Part shown: positions 1 through 8,673 of the stretch, one piece after another
Layout of the letters: each line of letters opens with the position of its first letter
How positions within the stretch are numbered: position 1 is the first letter of the stretch
Assembly: GCA_035567895.1 (NCBI GenBank)
Contig: DATMPC010000013.1
Coordinates: forward strand, 124,001 to 188,000
Direction of reading: 5' to 3'
From: Terriglobales bacterium
Lineage (GTDB): Bacteria > Acidobacteriota > Terriglobia > Terriglobales > Acidobacteriaceae
Length of the DNA: 64,000 bases
Made by a program: the position numbers and the translations under genes
The notes under the pieces: model-generated
The model's database searches: none
What the model was told of the DNA's origin: nothing
Seen by the model: only the letters and a program-made list of their open reading frames with translations

Positions 1-1
1 C

Positions 2-877
2 GGCCGAATTGAGGGCCAAAACCTCGAGTGTTGCTATCACGGATGGAAGTTCAATGTGCACTCCGGCACCTGCACCGAGATCCCCTCGCTTACTTCAGAC
101 TCCAAGATAAAGCCGGAAAAGATCCACGCTACGCACTATCCATGCGAAGAACGCAATGGATACGTGTGGGTTTTCATGGCTGAATCGCGCAGTTCTGGCG
201 CCAATCCTGCATCGGTTCCGGAGCTTCCGCTGCCACCTGGAAGGCATAAGATCACGCATTTATCTGCGGAATTGCCATGCAATGTGGACCATGGAGTCAT
301 CGGATTAATGGATCCAGCGCACGGTCCATTCGTTCATCAGTCGTGGTGGTGGCGCACCCGGCACAGTATCCACGAGAAAGAAAAGACCTTCGAGCCCATC
401 GCAATGGGCTTTCGGATACGGACGCACACACCTAGCGCCAACAGTGGAGCGTACAAATTGCTGCGTTTTTATGGCGATTCGGTCACGACTTCGATCGAAT
501 TTACGCTGCCAAATATCCGGGTTGAGCAGATTCGGATCGGCGATAAATGGGTTATAAACCGCGCTGTAGTGACGCCAATCGACCAGAATCGCAGCCGAAT
601 AGACTTCGTGGCGGCCTGGAATATCTTCTTCTGGGTGCCGTTTGTGAAGCCTATCTTCAACGTTTTTGCGCGTAAATTCATTCGTCAGGACCAGTCCACG
701 ATGGAGTTACAGGCGCAAGGACTACGCTTTAATCCACCATTAATGCTCATTGACGACGCCGATAAGCTCGGCAAATGGTACTTCCAGCTCAAGAATGCGT
801 ACCTTCAGGCCAAGAAAAATGGCTCGGAAATGCAGCATCCGATGGCTGGTCCGGTCACGTTAAGGTGGCGTAGCTAG
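2..877 (+). CDS. Rieske (2Fe-2S) aromatic-ring oxygenase, 5'-truncated
   Basis: The reading frame is open from the window edge, so the N-terminus is missing. The first visible codons give ECCYHGWKF, the second half (CxxH) of a Rieske 2Fe-2S motif. About 70 residues later, MDPAHGPFVHQ provides the D-x2-H-x4-H residues expected for the mononuclear iron site of ring-hydroxylating oxygenase alpha subunits (PaO/vanillate demethylase-like). These enzymes pass electrons from a reductase through the Rieske cluster to iron, which activates O2 to hydroxylate or demethylate an organic substrate. The substrate cannot be told from sequence. The first CxH pair of the Rieske domain must lie upstream of the window. 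The gene stops at TAG and is followed by a 382-base gap. Confidence 0.85.
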   Translation, partial: GRIEGQNLECCYHGWKFNVHSGTCTEIPSLTSDSKIKPEKIHATHYPCEERNGYVWVFMAESRSSGANPASVPELPLPPGRHKITHLSAELPCNVDHGVIGLMDPAHGPFVHQSWWWRTRHSIHEKEKTFEPIAMGFRIRTHTPSANSGAYKLLRFYGDSVTTSIEFTLPNIRVEQIRIGDKWVINRAVVTPIDQNRSRIDFVAAWNIFFWVPFVKPIFNVFARKFIRQDQSTMELQAQGLRFNPPLMLIDDADKLGKWYFQLKNAYLQAKKNGSEMQHPMAGPVTLRWRS

Positions 878-1259
878 TGATTCAAGGTCGTTCTGCGTCA
901 ACTTTCCGGCGCTCTCTGCTCAACAAAATTGGCTTTCCGGTCTTCAAGATAAGCCTTCAGGTTTCTTAAACGCCCCTTTACGGCGTCACTATTCGAGCTT
1001 TCGCGCGCCGTTTCGCGTCACTTCCGCGACATTTTTGACTCGCAATAATCAAAATTTGGGGCGTTAAAAACACAATTTTGGGGCAGCTATTCCGGATATT
1101 TGATACAGTGGCGGGCCTGCGGCAAACAAATCTCGGGCCCTTGCTCACCCCCGAATAGGCTCGTTTGAGCGTTCCGTTCGCAAGATGACGGGAGCCCCAC
1201 TTTCGCGTAGGATTTCCGCGCCGAAAGCCCGGACAATTTAGTCGCTCCTGGAGGACTCC
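878..1259. other. Intergenic region upstream of transketolase
   Basis: This stretch has no credible gene. It holds two near-identical short direct repeats, ATTTGGGGC near 1054-1062 and ATTTTGGGGC at 1075-1084, spaced about two helical turns, followed by TTGATA near 1099. A GGAG ribosome-binding site lies at 1250-1253 before the GTG start of the next gene. A regulator site is possible but not shown. Confidence 0.4.
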
Positions 1260-3332
1260 GTGGACTCGAAACAACTCGACCAGCTTTGCGTCAACACCAT
1301 CCGCACGCTCAGCATGGACGCCGTGCAGCAAGCCAACTCCGGGCATCCGGGCACACCGATGGCGATGGCGCCTGTGGTTTACACGTTATGGAACCGGGTG
1401 CTGCGCTTTGATCCCGACGATTGCATCTGGCCCAATCGCGATCGTTTCGTCCTCTCCATCGGACACGCGTCGATGCTGCTGTACTCCATCCTGCACCTGA
1501 CAAACGTGAAAGCTGTTGATTCCAACTACGAACAAGTCGGAAAACCGACTGTCACGATTGATGACATCAAGCGCTTCCGCCAGCTCGACAGCAAGTGTCC
1601 CGGACATCCGGAATATCGCTGGACTTCCGGAGTAGAAACAACTACAGGCCCACTCGGACAGGGAGTGGCCACCAGTGTAGGCATGGCGATCGCCGGCAAG
1701 TGGCAGGCAACATACTTCAACCGGCCCGATTTTGAAATGTTCAACTATCGCGTCTACGCGCTCTGCGGCGACGGATGCATGATGGAAGGCATCTCCAGCG
1801 AGGCCGCGTCGCTTGCCGGTCATCTGAAGCTCTCGAACCTCTGCTGGGTATACGACAACAATCACATCAGTATCGAGGGCAACACTTCACTCGCTTTTAG
1901 CGACGACGTCGCGACTCGTTTCATGGCTTACGGCTGGAACGTCACTCGTGTGGGTGACGCCAACGACCTCGAAATGCTCGAGCGCGCCTTCGGTATCTTC
2001 CACAAGAGCACCGACCGTCCAACGTTAATCATCGTGGACAGCCACATCGGATATGGCGCTCCGAACAAGCAGGACACGAGCGGCGCTCACGGCGAGCCGC
2101 TCGGAGAAGCGGAAATAAAGCTCGCAAAGCGCAATTACGGTTGGCCCGAAGACGCGAAGTTCCTGGTGCCGGACGGGGTGATGGACCACTTCAAGTCCGG
2201 AATCGGGAAACGTGGGGGAGAGCAGCGCCTGGCGTGGAGTCAAAAATTCGAGCAGTACAAACAAAAATATCCACAGCTTGCCGATCATCTCGACAAGATG
2301 CAGCGCCGCAAGCTTCCCGATGGATGGGACAAGGACATCCCTGTATTCCCCGCCGATCCCAAGGGAGTCGCCGGCCGCGATTCATCAGCAAAGGTTTTGA
2401 ACGCGATCGCGAAGAATATGCCCTGGCTCATCGGTGGATCGGCCGACCTGGCGCCGTCTACGAAGACACGCCTCACCTTCGACGGCGCCGGCGACTTCAG
2501 CGCCGACAACTATGGCGGACGCAATTTCCACTTCGGCATCCGCGAACACTCGATGCACTCGATTTTGAACGGACTATCAACTTCAAAACTTCGTCCGTTC
2601 GGCTCGCAGTTTCTCATTTTCAGCGACTACGCTCGCACCTCGATTCGCCTGAGTGCCATTATGGAGCTGCCCGTGATTGACATCTTCACCCACGACTCCA
2701 TTGGAGTCGGCGAAGATGGACCGACTCACCAGCCCATCGAGCAACTCGCGTCGCTGCGTGCCATTCCGGGACTCATCACCTTCCGGCCGGCAGATGCCAA
2801 CGAAGTGGCTGAAGCGTGGAAGGTGACGATGAAGCTCACCTCCGAGCCTGTGGCCATGATCCTCTCGCGCCAGACCTGCGCGACCTTCGATCGCAGCAAG
2901 TATGCCGCAGCCACAGGAGTCGCAAAGGGAGCTTATGTCCTCTGCGGCGATCCAAAGACTAGACCCGAACTGATACTCATCGGCACCGGCAGCGAAGTGC
3001 AGATGTGCGTCCAGGCTTACGAGAAATTGACGGCTGAAGGGGAGAATGTGCACGTCGTCAGTATGCCTTCGTGGGAACTCTTCGAACACCAGAGTGAGGA
3101 ATATAAAGAGAGTGTGCTTCCTTCAGCCGTGCAGAATCGCATTTCCGTCGAGCAGGCTTCCACTTACGGATGGGCGCAGTATGTGCGCAATCCTGGAGCT
3201 CGCATTGGAATGAAAACCTTCGGCGCGTCGGCTCCGCTGAAAGAGTTGCAGAAAAAGTTTGGCTTTACTCCGGAGGCGATCATCAGTGTAGCCAGGGAGA
3301 TGCTGGCGAAAAAGGTAGCGCTCGGAGCATGA
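1260..3332 (+). CDS. tkt: Transketolase
   Basis: This is a full-length thiamine-diphosphate transketolase of 690 residues, the usual size. It moves two-carbon units between sugar phosphates in the non-oxidative pentose phosphate pathway. The ThDP/metal motif begins at about residue 168 (GDGCMMEG, then the acidic stretch ending in N-N-H). The pyrimidine domain shows GIREHSM at about 425 and GVGEDGPTHQP at about 480, which carries a substrate-binding His. The C-terminal domain is complete. The start is GTG, chosen because GGAG lies six bases upstream and the family N-terminus (KQLDQLCVNTIRTLSMDAV) begins there. It opens a run of plus-strand sugar-phosphate genes separated by repeats rather than packed as an operon. 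Confidence 0.97.
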   Translation: MDSKQLDQLCVNTIRTLSMDAVQQANSGHPGTPMAMAPVVYTLWNRVLRFDPDDCIWPNRDRFVLSIGHASMLLYSILHLTNVKAVDSNYEQVGKPTVTIDDIKRFRQLDSKCPGHPEYRWTSGVETTTGPLGQGVATSVGMAIAGKWQATYFNRPDFEMFNYRVYALCGDGCMMEGISSEAASLAGHLKLSNLCWVYDNNHISIEGNTSLAFSDDVATRFMAYGWNVTRVGDANDLEMLERAFGIFHKSTDRPTLIIVDSHIGYGAPNKQDTSGAHGEPLGEAEIKLAKRNYGWPEDAKFLVPDGVMDHFKSGIGKRGGEQRLAWSQKFEQYKQKYPQLADHLDKMQRRKLPDGWDKDIPVFPADPKGVAGRDSSAKVLNAIAKNMPWLIGGSADLAPSTKTRLTFDGAGDFSADNYGGRNFHFGIREHSMHSILNGLSTSKLRPFGSQFLIFSDYARTSIRLSAIMELPVIDIFTHDSIGVGEDGPTHQPIEQLASLRAIPGLITFRPADANEVAEAWKVTMKLTSEPVAMILSRQTCATFDRSKYAAATGVAKGAYVLCGDPKTRPELILIGTGSEVQMCVQAYEKLTAEGENVHVVSMPSWELFEHQSEEYKESVLPSAVQNRISVEQASTYGWAQYVRNPGARIGMKTFGASAPLKELQKKFGFTPEAIISVAREMLAKKVALGA

Positions 3333-3743
3333 GGATTACTGTCTCGGCTTTTGTGGCATCCGCCGCCTTCGGCTGTGGGCTCTGCCCAAGGTTAATACAG
3401 GGTAGAGTGCCCGTAGCGTAAGGTTGATTAGATTTGGTAGAGACGCAGCATGCTGCGTCTCGAGCGTGGGGTTGAACAATTTCAATTGGGGATTGGAACA
3501 ATTTCAATAGTGTCATCCTGAGTCCGCCGCGGCGGATGCCACGAGCACTGACAAGCTGTTTCTTGGCGCTTGCAAAAAGCAAATCCCCCGCGCGAAAAGC
3601 GCGCGAGGGATGACAGTCCTAAAAGGGAATGGGCGCCACCGGAGAGAAGCGGTTACTGAAAAACTGATTACTAAATACTTCTAAACAAGAAAACAAGTCT
3701 TGAACCAAAGCAGTCCTGAACTAAGAAGCAAGGAGTACACATC
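3333..3743. repeat. Repeat-filled gap: family D palindrome plus A/E chimeric inverted repeat
   Basis: There is no gene between transketolase and the transaldolase fusion. At 3440-3461 lies a perfect 22-bp palindrome of family D (core GCAGCATGCTGC). From 3511 a family A left end (TGTCATCCTGAGTCCGCCG) is joined to a family E right end (GCGCGAGGGATGACAGT, ending near 3617), so this copy looks like a hybrid of two elements. A hairpin of CCCGCGCG and CGCGCG lies at about 3587-3606. Confidence 0.8.
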
Positions 3744-6626
3744 ATGAACGCGATTCGAGCCACTGCTGTTGCATCCACAAATCCTTTGAAAGCGCTGGAG
3801 AGCTACGGGCAATCCGTATGGCTCGACTACATTCGTCGCAGTCTTATCACCAGCGGTGAGCTGCAGCGTCACATCGACGAAGATGGCCTTACGGGCGTTA
3901 CTTCGAATCCTGCAATCTTCGAGAAGGCCATTGCCGGCAGCAACGATTACGCGGACAAGCTCTCGCGCCTGAACTCCTCGAACCTCGATGCCAAGGGAGT
4001 CTACGAAGAGGTCGCTATCGGCGACATCCAGGATGCAGCCGACATCATGAGACAGGTGTACACCGCCACCAAGAAGCGTGACGGCTACGTGAGCCTCGAA
4101 GTTTCGCCAACTCTAGCGAACGATACGGCCGGAACTCTGGAAGAGGCCCGCCGTTTGTGGAAGCGTGTGGCACGCGAGAACGTGATGATCAAGGTGCCGG
4201 CAACTCCGGCTGGTGTTCCGGCGATTCAGCAGCTGATCAGTGAAGGTATCAACGTAAACGTCACGCTGTTGTTCGCGCAGCAGGCGTATGAAAACGTGGC
4301 CGAGGCGTACATCTCTGGACTGGAGAAGCTCGCAGCTTCCGGTGGCGATGTATCGCGCGTGGCCAGCGTGGCCAGCTTCTTCATCAGCCGCATCGATACG
4401 CTCATCGACAGCCTTCTCACAGAGAAACTGAAACAAGCGAGCTCCGACCAGGAGCATCAGTTCCTGGAATCGCTGCTCGGCAAAATCGCCATCGCAAATG
4501 CAAAGCTTACGTATGAAAAGTACAAGCAGATCTACAGCGGCCCAAGATGGAACGCGCTCAAGGCAAAGAACGCGCAGACGCAGCGCCTGCTCTGGGCGTC
4601 GACCAGCACCAAGAATCCGAGCTATCGCGACGTGATCTACGTCGAGGAGCTGATCGGACCAGACACCGTCGATACCATTCCTCCAGCGACGTTCGACGGA
4701 TTCCGCGATCACGGCGTTCCGAAAGAGAGCCTGGAAGCAAATGTCGATGTGGCGCGGCAGAAGATGCAGAATCTTGCGCGAGCTGGTGTCTCCATGAAGG
4801 ATGCCACCGACAAGCTGCTCGCCGATGGCGTAAAGATCTTCGAGGAAGCCTTCGCCAAACTACTCGAGGCCATCGAGAAGAACCGGAAGAAGAACCTGGC
4901 GCCCAAAATCGCTCAGATGACGTGGAAGCTGCCTGCCGATCTCGAAACCAAAGTGAAATCGACGATTCAGGATTGGGAGCAGGGAAAGAAGATGCGTCGC
5001 CTCTGGGGCCGCGACTCCTCGCTGTGGACCAACTCCGACGAATCGAATTGGCTCGGTTGGCTGGCCATGACCGAAGATCAGCTTGCGCACATCGCTCATC
5101 TCACAGCAGTCGCCGAAGAAGTGCAGAACTCCGGCTTCAGCCACGTGGCGTTGCTCGGCATGGGCGGCTCGAGCCTGGCTCCCGAAGTGATAAGCATGAC
5201 CTTCGGACGCTCCAAGGGCTTCCCTGAATTCCACATGCTCGATTCCACCGATCCTGCTCAGATCAAGGCGTTTGAGGGCAAGCTCAACCTGAAGAACACG
5301 CTGTTCATCGTTTCCAGCAAGTCGGGAAGCACGCTCGAACCCAACATCTTCAAGCAGTATTTCTTCGAGCGCATGAAGCAGGCGGTTGGCGAAGCAAAGG
5401 TGGGCGAGCACTTCATCGCTATCACCGATCCCGGATCGGCGTTCGAGAAGGTCGCTACCCGCGATAAGTTCCGCCACATCTTCCACGGCCGTGCCGATAT
5501 CGGCGGGCGCTATTCCGCGCTCTCAGACTTCGGGCTTGTGCCGGCGGCAGCTATGGGCGTCAACGTCAAGAAGTTCCTGAACTGCACCGAGGAGATGGTG
5601 CAGGCCTGCGCGGCGACGGTTCCGGTAGCCGATAATCCAGGTGCCGTTCTGGGAATCATCATGGGCGTGCATTGCAACGCCAGCAAAGACAAAGTCACAC
5701 TCATCACATCATCTGGGATTTCCGACTTGGGCGCGTGGCTCGAACAGTTGCTTGCAGAGTCGACCGGCAAGGACGGCAAGGGCATCATCCCCGTGGATCG
5801 CGAAGAGGTAGGCGCCCCCGAGGTCTATGGCAAAGACCGGCTCTTCGTTTACATCCGCCTGGAAGGCGCAGCCGATAGCGCGCAGGACGCGAAGGTGGAC
5901 GCGCTCGAGAAGGCTGGACTTTCGGTTGTCCGGATCAAGGTCCTCGACAAGTACGACATCGGCCAGGAGTTCTTCCGCTGGGAGATCGCGACAGCCGCTG
6001 CCGGATCGGTAATCGGGATCAACTGCTTCAATCAGCCCGATGTTGAAGCCAGCAAGATCGAAACGCGCGAGCTGACGCAGCAGTACGAAGAGACAGGATC
6101 GCTTCCGCCCGAGTCTCCGATCCTCGAAGACCAGGGAATCAAGCTCTTTGCAGACGAAAAGTACGCAGGCAAGCTCACGATCGCTGCAGGCAAGGAGAAG
6201 ACGCTCGCGGCATATCTGCGCGCCCATCTGAATACGATCGGAGCCGGAGATTACGCAGCGCTGCTCGCCTACGTCCAGATGAACGAAGCGAACCAGAAGG
6301 CCTTGCAAGGCACGCGCCACGCGATTCGCGATCGCAAGAAGGCGGCCACGTGCTTAGGCTTTGGTCCACGCTTCCTGCACTCAACCGGACAGGCATACAA
6401 AGGCGGCCCCAATACGGGAGTCTTCCTGCAGATCACCTGCGACGACGCAGCCGATCTGCCTGTGCCGGGACAGAAGTTCACGTTCGGCGTAGTGAAGGCC
6501 GCGCAAGCGCGGGGAGACTTCCAGGTGTTGAGTAAGCGGAATCGGCGGGCTTTGAGAGTTCATTTGGGGAAAGATGTGGCGGCGGGACTCGCAACGCTGG
6601 ATCGAGTTGTTCGCCAAGTGATTTGA
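3744..6626 (+). CDS. tal-pgi: Bifunctional transaldolase / glucose-6-phosphate isomerase
   Basis: This 960-residue protein fuses two enzymes that are usually separate. Residues about 15-380 are a transaldolase: TSNPAIFEKAI near 50 and the Schiff-base region NVMIKVPATPAG with the lysine at about 149. Residues about 400-930 are a phosphoglucose isomerase: GMGGSSLAPEV near 472 and SSKSGSTLEP near 523 are the sugar-phosphate loop motifs. Transaldolase moves a three-carbon unit from sedoheptulose-7-P to glyceraldehyde-3-P, giving fructose-6-P and erythrose-4-P; the isomerase domain converts fructose-6-P to glucose-6-P, which can re-enter the oxidative branch. The fusion is a known arrangement in some phyla and suits its place between tkt and gnd. 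The start ATG is preceded by AAGGAG at about 3729. Confidence 0.96.
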   Translation: MNAIRATAVASTNPLKALESYGQSVWLDYIRRSLITSGELQRHIDEDGLTGVTSNPAIFEKAIAGSNDYADKLSRLNSSNLDAKGVYEEVAIGDIQDAADIMRQVYTATKKRDGYVSLEVSPTLANDTAGTLEEARRLWKRVARENVMIKVPATPAGVPAIQQLISEGINVNVTLLFAQQAYENVAEAYISGLEKLAASGGDVSRVASVASFFISRIDTLIDSLLTEKLKQASSDQEHQFLESLLGKIAIANAKLTYEKYKQIYSGPRWNALKAKNAQTQRLLWASTSTKNPSYRDVIYVEELIGPDTVDTIPPATFDGFRDHGVPKESLEANVDVARQKMQNLARAGVSMKDATDKLLADGVKIFEEAFAKLLEAIEKNRKKNLAPKIAQMTWKLPADLETKVKSTIQDWEQGKKMRRLWGRDSSLWTNSDESNWLGWLAMTEDQLAHIAHLTAVAEEVQNSGFSHVALLGMGGSSLAPEVISMTFGRSKGFPEFHMLDSTDPAQIKAFEGKLNLKNTLFIVSSKSGSTLEPNIFKQYFFERMKQAVGEAKVGEHFIAITDPGSAFEKVATRDKFRHIFHGRADIGGRYSALSDFGLVPAAAMGVNVKKFLNCTEEMVQACAATVPVADNPGAVLGIIMGVHCNASKDKVTLITSSGISDLGAWLEQLLAESTGKDGKGIIPVDREEVGAPEVYGKDRLFVYIRLEGAADSAQDAKVDALEKAGLSVVRIKVLDKYDIGQEFFRWEIATAAAGSVIGINCFNQPDVEASKIETRELTQQYEETGSLPPESPILEDQGIKLFADEKYAGKLTIAAGKEKTLAAYLRAHLNTIGAGDYAALLAYVQMNEANQKALQGTRHAIRDRKKAATCLGFGPRFLHSTGQAYKGGPNTGVFLQITCDDAADLPVPGQKFTFGVVKAAQARGDFQVLSKRNRRALRVHLGKDVAAGLATLDRVVRQVI

Positions 6627-6628
6627 TT

Positions 6629-7051
6629 TGTCATTCCGAAGGCGCGAGTTCCTGGGTTTGGAACTCGCGACGAGGAATCCCTATGGTGACGTCGCTGTTG
6701 GGGCAACGAGATGCGGGATGCCGTCTTTCTCGAGGGCTTGTGAAATCTCAAGAACTGTCATCCTGAGTCCGCCGCGGCGGACTCAGGATCTCCCGCGATG
6801 TTTCATTTGAGAATGCTGCCGGTAGGGCTCTTTCACGAGGAACTTTGACTTCAGGGCCAAAGTGCCAGGACGCGGCAAGTAAGTCCGATGCATCTCGGGA
6901 GATCCTTCGTCCGCCGCGGCGGACTCAGGATGACAGTGTTGGGTTGAGAGCTTTGGTGTTGGCCGCGACGCGTCGCAGTACTAGCTCGCGCACGTAGCAC
7001 AGCAGTCTGTAGGGATTCCTCACCGTCAAAACCGGGCGGTTCGGAATGACA
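6629..7051. repeat. Nested inverted repeat: family B arms enclosing a family A element
   Basis: The outer arms are TGTCATTCCGAAGG at 6629 with GAGGAATCCCTA, and their reverse complement (GGGATTCCTCACCG ... TTCGGAATGACA) ending at 7051. Inside, 6756-6935 is a complete family A element with arms TGTCATCCTGAGTCC and GGACTCAGGATGACA plus internal ATCTCCCG / CGGGAGATCC. The DNA reads as one mobile repeat inserted in another. Short open frames here are repeat translations, not genes. Confidence 0.85.
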
Positions 7052-7081
7052 ATGGGAAAGGGACGACGAGAGGAAAAAACT

Positions 7082-8080
7082 ATGCAGATGGGAATGATTG
7101 GTCTAGGAAGAATGGGCGGCAACATGGTGCGCCGCCTTATGCGCGGAGGCCATCAGATCGTTGTTTCTGACCTGAGCGCCGACACTGTCAACGCAATCGC
7201 GAAGGAAGGCGCCGTCCCAAGCAGCTCGCTCGACGACCTCGTCAAGAAGCTCAACAAACCGCGCGCGGTGTGGGTCATGGTTCCGGCGGGCGATCCGACG
7301 GAGAAGACCGTCATGACACTCGCCGAGAAGCTCGAAGCCGGCGACACCATCATCGACGGCGGCAACTCCATGTGGAAGGACGACATTCGCCGCGCAAAGG
7401 CCCTCAAGGCGAAGGGCATTCACTATGTCGACGTCGGTACCAGCGGAGGCATCTGGGGCATTGATCGTGGCTATTGCATGATGATCGGCGGCCCCGATGA
7501 GGCGGTGAAGCGCCTCGATCCTCTCTTCAAGACGCTTGCTCCGGGAATCGGCGACATTCCGCGCACACCAGGATGGGAGAAGAAGACTGGCAACACCGCC
7601 GAGCAAGGATACATTCACGCCGGCCCTTCGGGCGCCGGGCACTACGTGAAGATGGTGCACAACGGCATCGAGTACGGCTTGATGCAGGCGTACGCCGAAG
7701 GCTTCGACATCTTCCGCAATGCCAACTCCAAAGAGATTCCCGAAGACCAACGCTACAACCTGAACCTTCCCGAGATCGCCGAAGTATGGCGTCGCGGATC
7801 GGTGGTGGCTTCATGGCTGCTCGACCTGACCGCGATGGCCCTCATCGAAGATCCCGAACTCTCGCAGTACAGCGGCTTCGTGCAGGACTCCGGCGAAGGA
7901 CGCTGGACGATCGAAGCGGCAGTCGCGACGGCGGTTCCTGCCGACGTGCTAACGGCGGCGCTGTATACACGCTTCCGCTCGCGCCAGGAACACACGTTCG
8001 CGGAGAAGACGCTGTCGGCAATGAGACAGAAGTTTGGCGGACACGTGGAGCCGAAGAAGGCCGCTGGAAAGATTGCATGA
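7082..8080 (+). CDS. gnd: 6-phosphogluconate dehydrogenase, decarboxylating (short form)
   Basis: It oxidises 6-phosphogluconate to ribulose-5-phosphate and CO2. The Rossmann motif GLGRMGGNM opens the protein, [12 protein letters not shown] follows near residue 120, and the signature [17 protein letters not shown] lies near 178 with the catalytic lysine. At 332 residues it belongs to the short YqeC-like group, which is often NAD-linked, rather than the 470-residue Gnd type; cofactor use is inference. The start is set at 7082 because GAGAGG lies about eight bases upstream and [12 protein letters not shown] matches the family N-terminus; an in-frame ATG at 7046 would add residues encoded by the upstream repeat arm. 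It works with the zwf and pgl genes downstream. Confidence 0.95.
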   Translation: MQMGMIGLGRMGGNMVRRLMRGGHQIVVSDLSADTVNAIAKEGAVPSSSLDDLVKKLNKPRAVWVMVPAGDPTEKTVMTLAEKLEAGDTIIDGGNSMWKDDIRRAKALKAKGIHYVDVGTSGGIWGIDRGYCMMIGGPDEAVKRLDPLFKTLAPGIGDIPRTPGWEKKTGNTAEQGYIHAGPSGAGHYVKMVHNGIEYGLMQAYAEGFDIFRNANSKEIPEDQRYNLNLPEIAEVWRRGSVVASWLLDLTAMALIEDPELSQYSGFVQDSGEGRWTIEAAVATAVPADVLTAALYTRFRSRQEHTFAEKTLSAMRQKFGGHVEPKKAAGKIA

Positions 8081-8100
8081 GATGGAAGCGGCCTCGAGGA

Positions 8101-8651
8101 TCGGGTGATCGGGTGAAGTAAGACCAGCCACCTGACCTTTATCGTTACTTGTCGCTCTGCTTGACAGCGGAAGACTTTCGGAAGAATCGCGTGAAGTCGA
8201 GGCGGGAATCGAAATAAGCATGACGGAGCAGAGAGCTGAGTAGCCCTCAACAGGAGCTCAGGCAGCGCACGAAAACGTTCGCGCTGCGGATCTTGCGGTT
8301 GTTTCGGTCGTTGCCGAAGAGTACTGAAGCTCAAGTTTTAGGAAAGCAACTGCTGCGGTCTGGAACGTCCATTGGCGCAAACTATCGAAGCGCAGGGCGC
8401 GCTCGATCGAAAGCAGAATTTGTTTCAAAGATAGGCGTTGTACTCGAAGAATCTGACGAAACGGTGTTCTGGCTGGAACTCTTGTGCGAATCTGGAATCT
8501 TGAAGCCTGAGCTTTTACAAGAATTATTGCGGGAAGCAAACGAGCTAACCGCAATCTTCTCGGCCGCACAGCAGACCGCAAAGAGCCACATCAGACGGTG
8601 ATGACACGGCTGTTACTTCACCCGATCACCCGATGGCCCGATCACCCGATT
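8101..8651. repeat. Family C inverted-repeat pair enclosing the S23 gene
   Basis: The left arm at 8101-8121 reads TCGGGTGATCGGGTGAAGTA and the right arm at 8612-8651 is its reverse complement with one extra ATGGCCCGATCACCCG unit. The pair encloses a single small gene of the four-helix-bundle family. The same arms in the same orientation occur at four other places in this window without a gene inside. Confidence 0.85.
8293..8601 (+). CDS. Four-helix bundle (S23 / 23S rRNA intervening-sequence) protein, start unclear
   Basis: The protein matches the S23-type four-helix bundle family: LLRSGTSIGANYRSAGRARS followed by KIGVVLEESDET and the ELL-rich last helices. Members were first seen inside intervening sequences of 23S rRNA genes, and many are free-standing; their function is unknown. 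The TTG at 8293 omits most of helix 1. The frame continues upstream with QQELRQRTKTFALRIL, which is what the family has, back to a stop at 8221, but that part contains no ATG, GTG or TTG. An ATG at 8220 is in another frame. The 5' end is therefore damaged, frameshifted or uses CTG (8236). The gene sits between inverted family C arms. Confidence 0.7.
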   Translation: MRLFRSLPKSTEAQVLGKQLLRSGTSIGANYRSAGRARSKAEFVSKIGVVLEESDETVFWLELLCESGILKPELLQELLREANELTAIFSAAQQTAKSHIRR

Positions 8652-8673
8652 GTTTAAAGGACAGAGGACTTAT

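Noticed and set aside
978-1346. Minus-strand frame upstream of and into transketolase
   Set aside because: It overlaps the transketolase start and lacks any recognisable domain.
8293-8601. Treating the S23 gene as evidence of a nearby rRNA operon
   Set aside because: No 16S, 23S or tRNA sequence is recognisable in the surrounding DNA.
8101-8651. Reading the repeated CCCGATCACCCGA units as a CRISPR array
   Set aside because: The units are in inverted pairs with irregular or no spacers and no cas genes are present.
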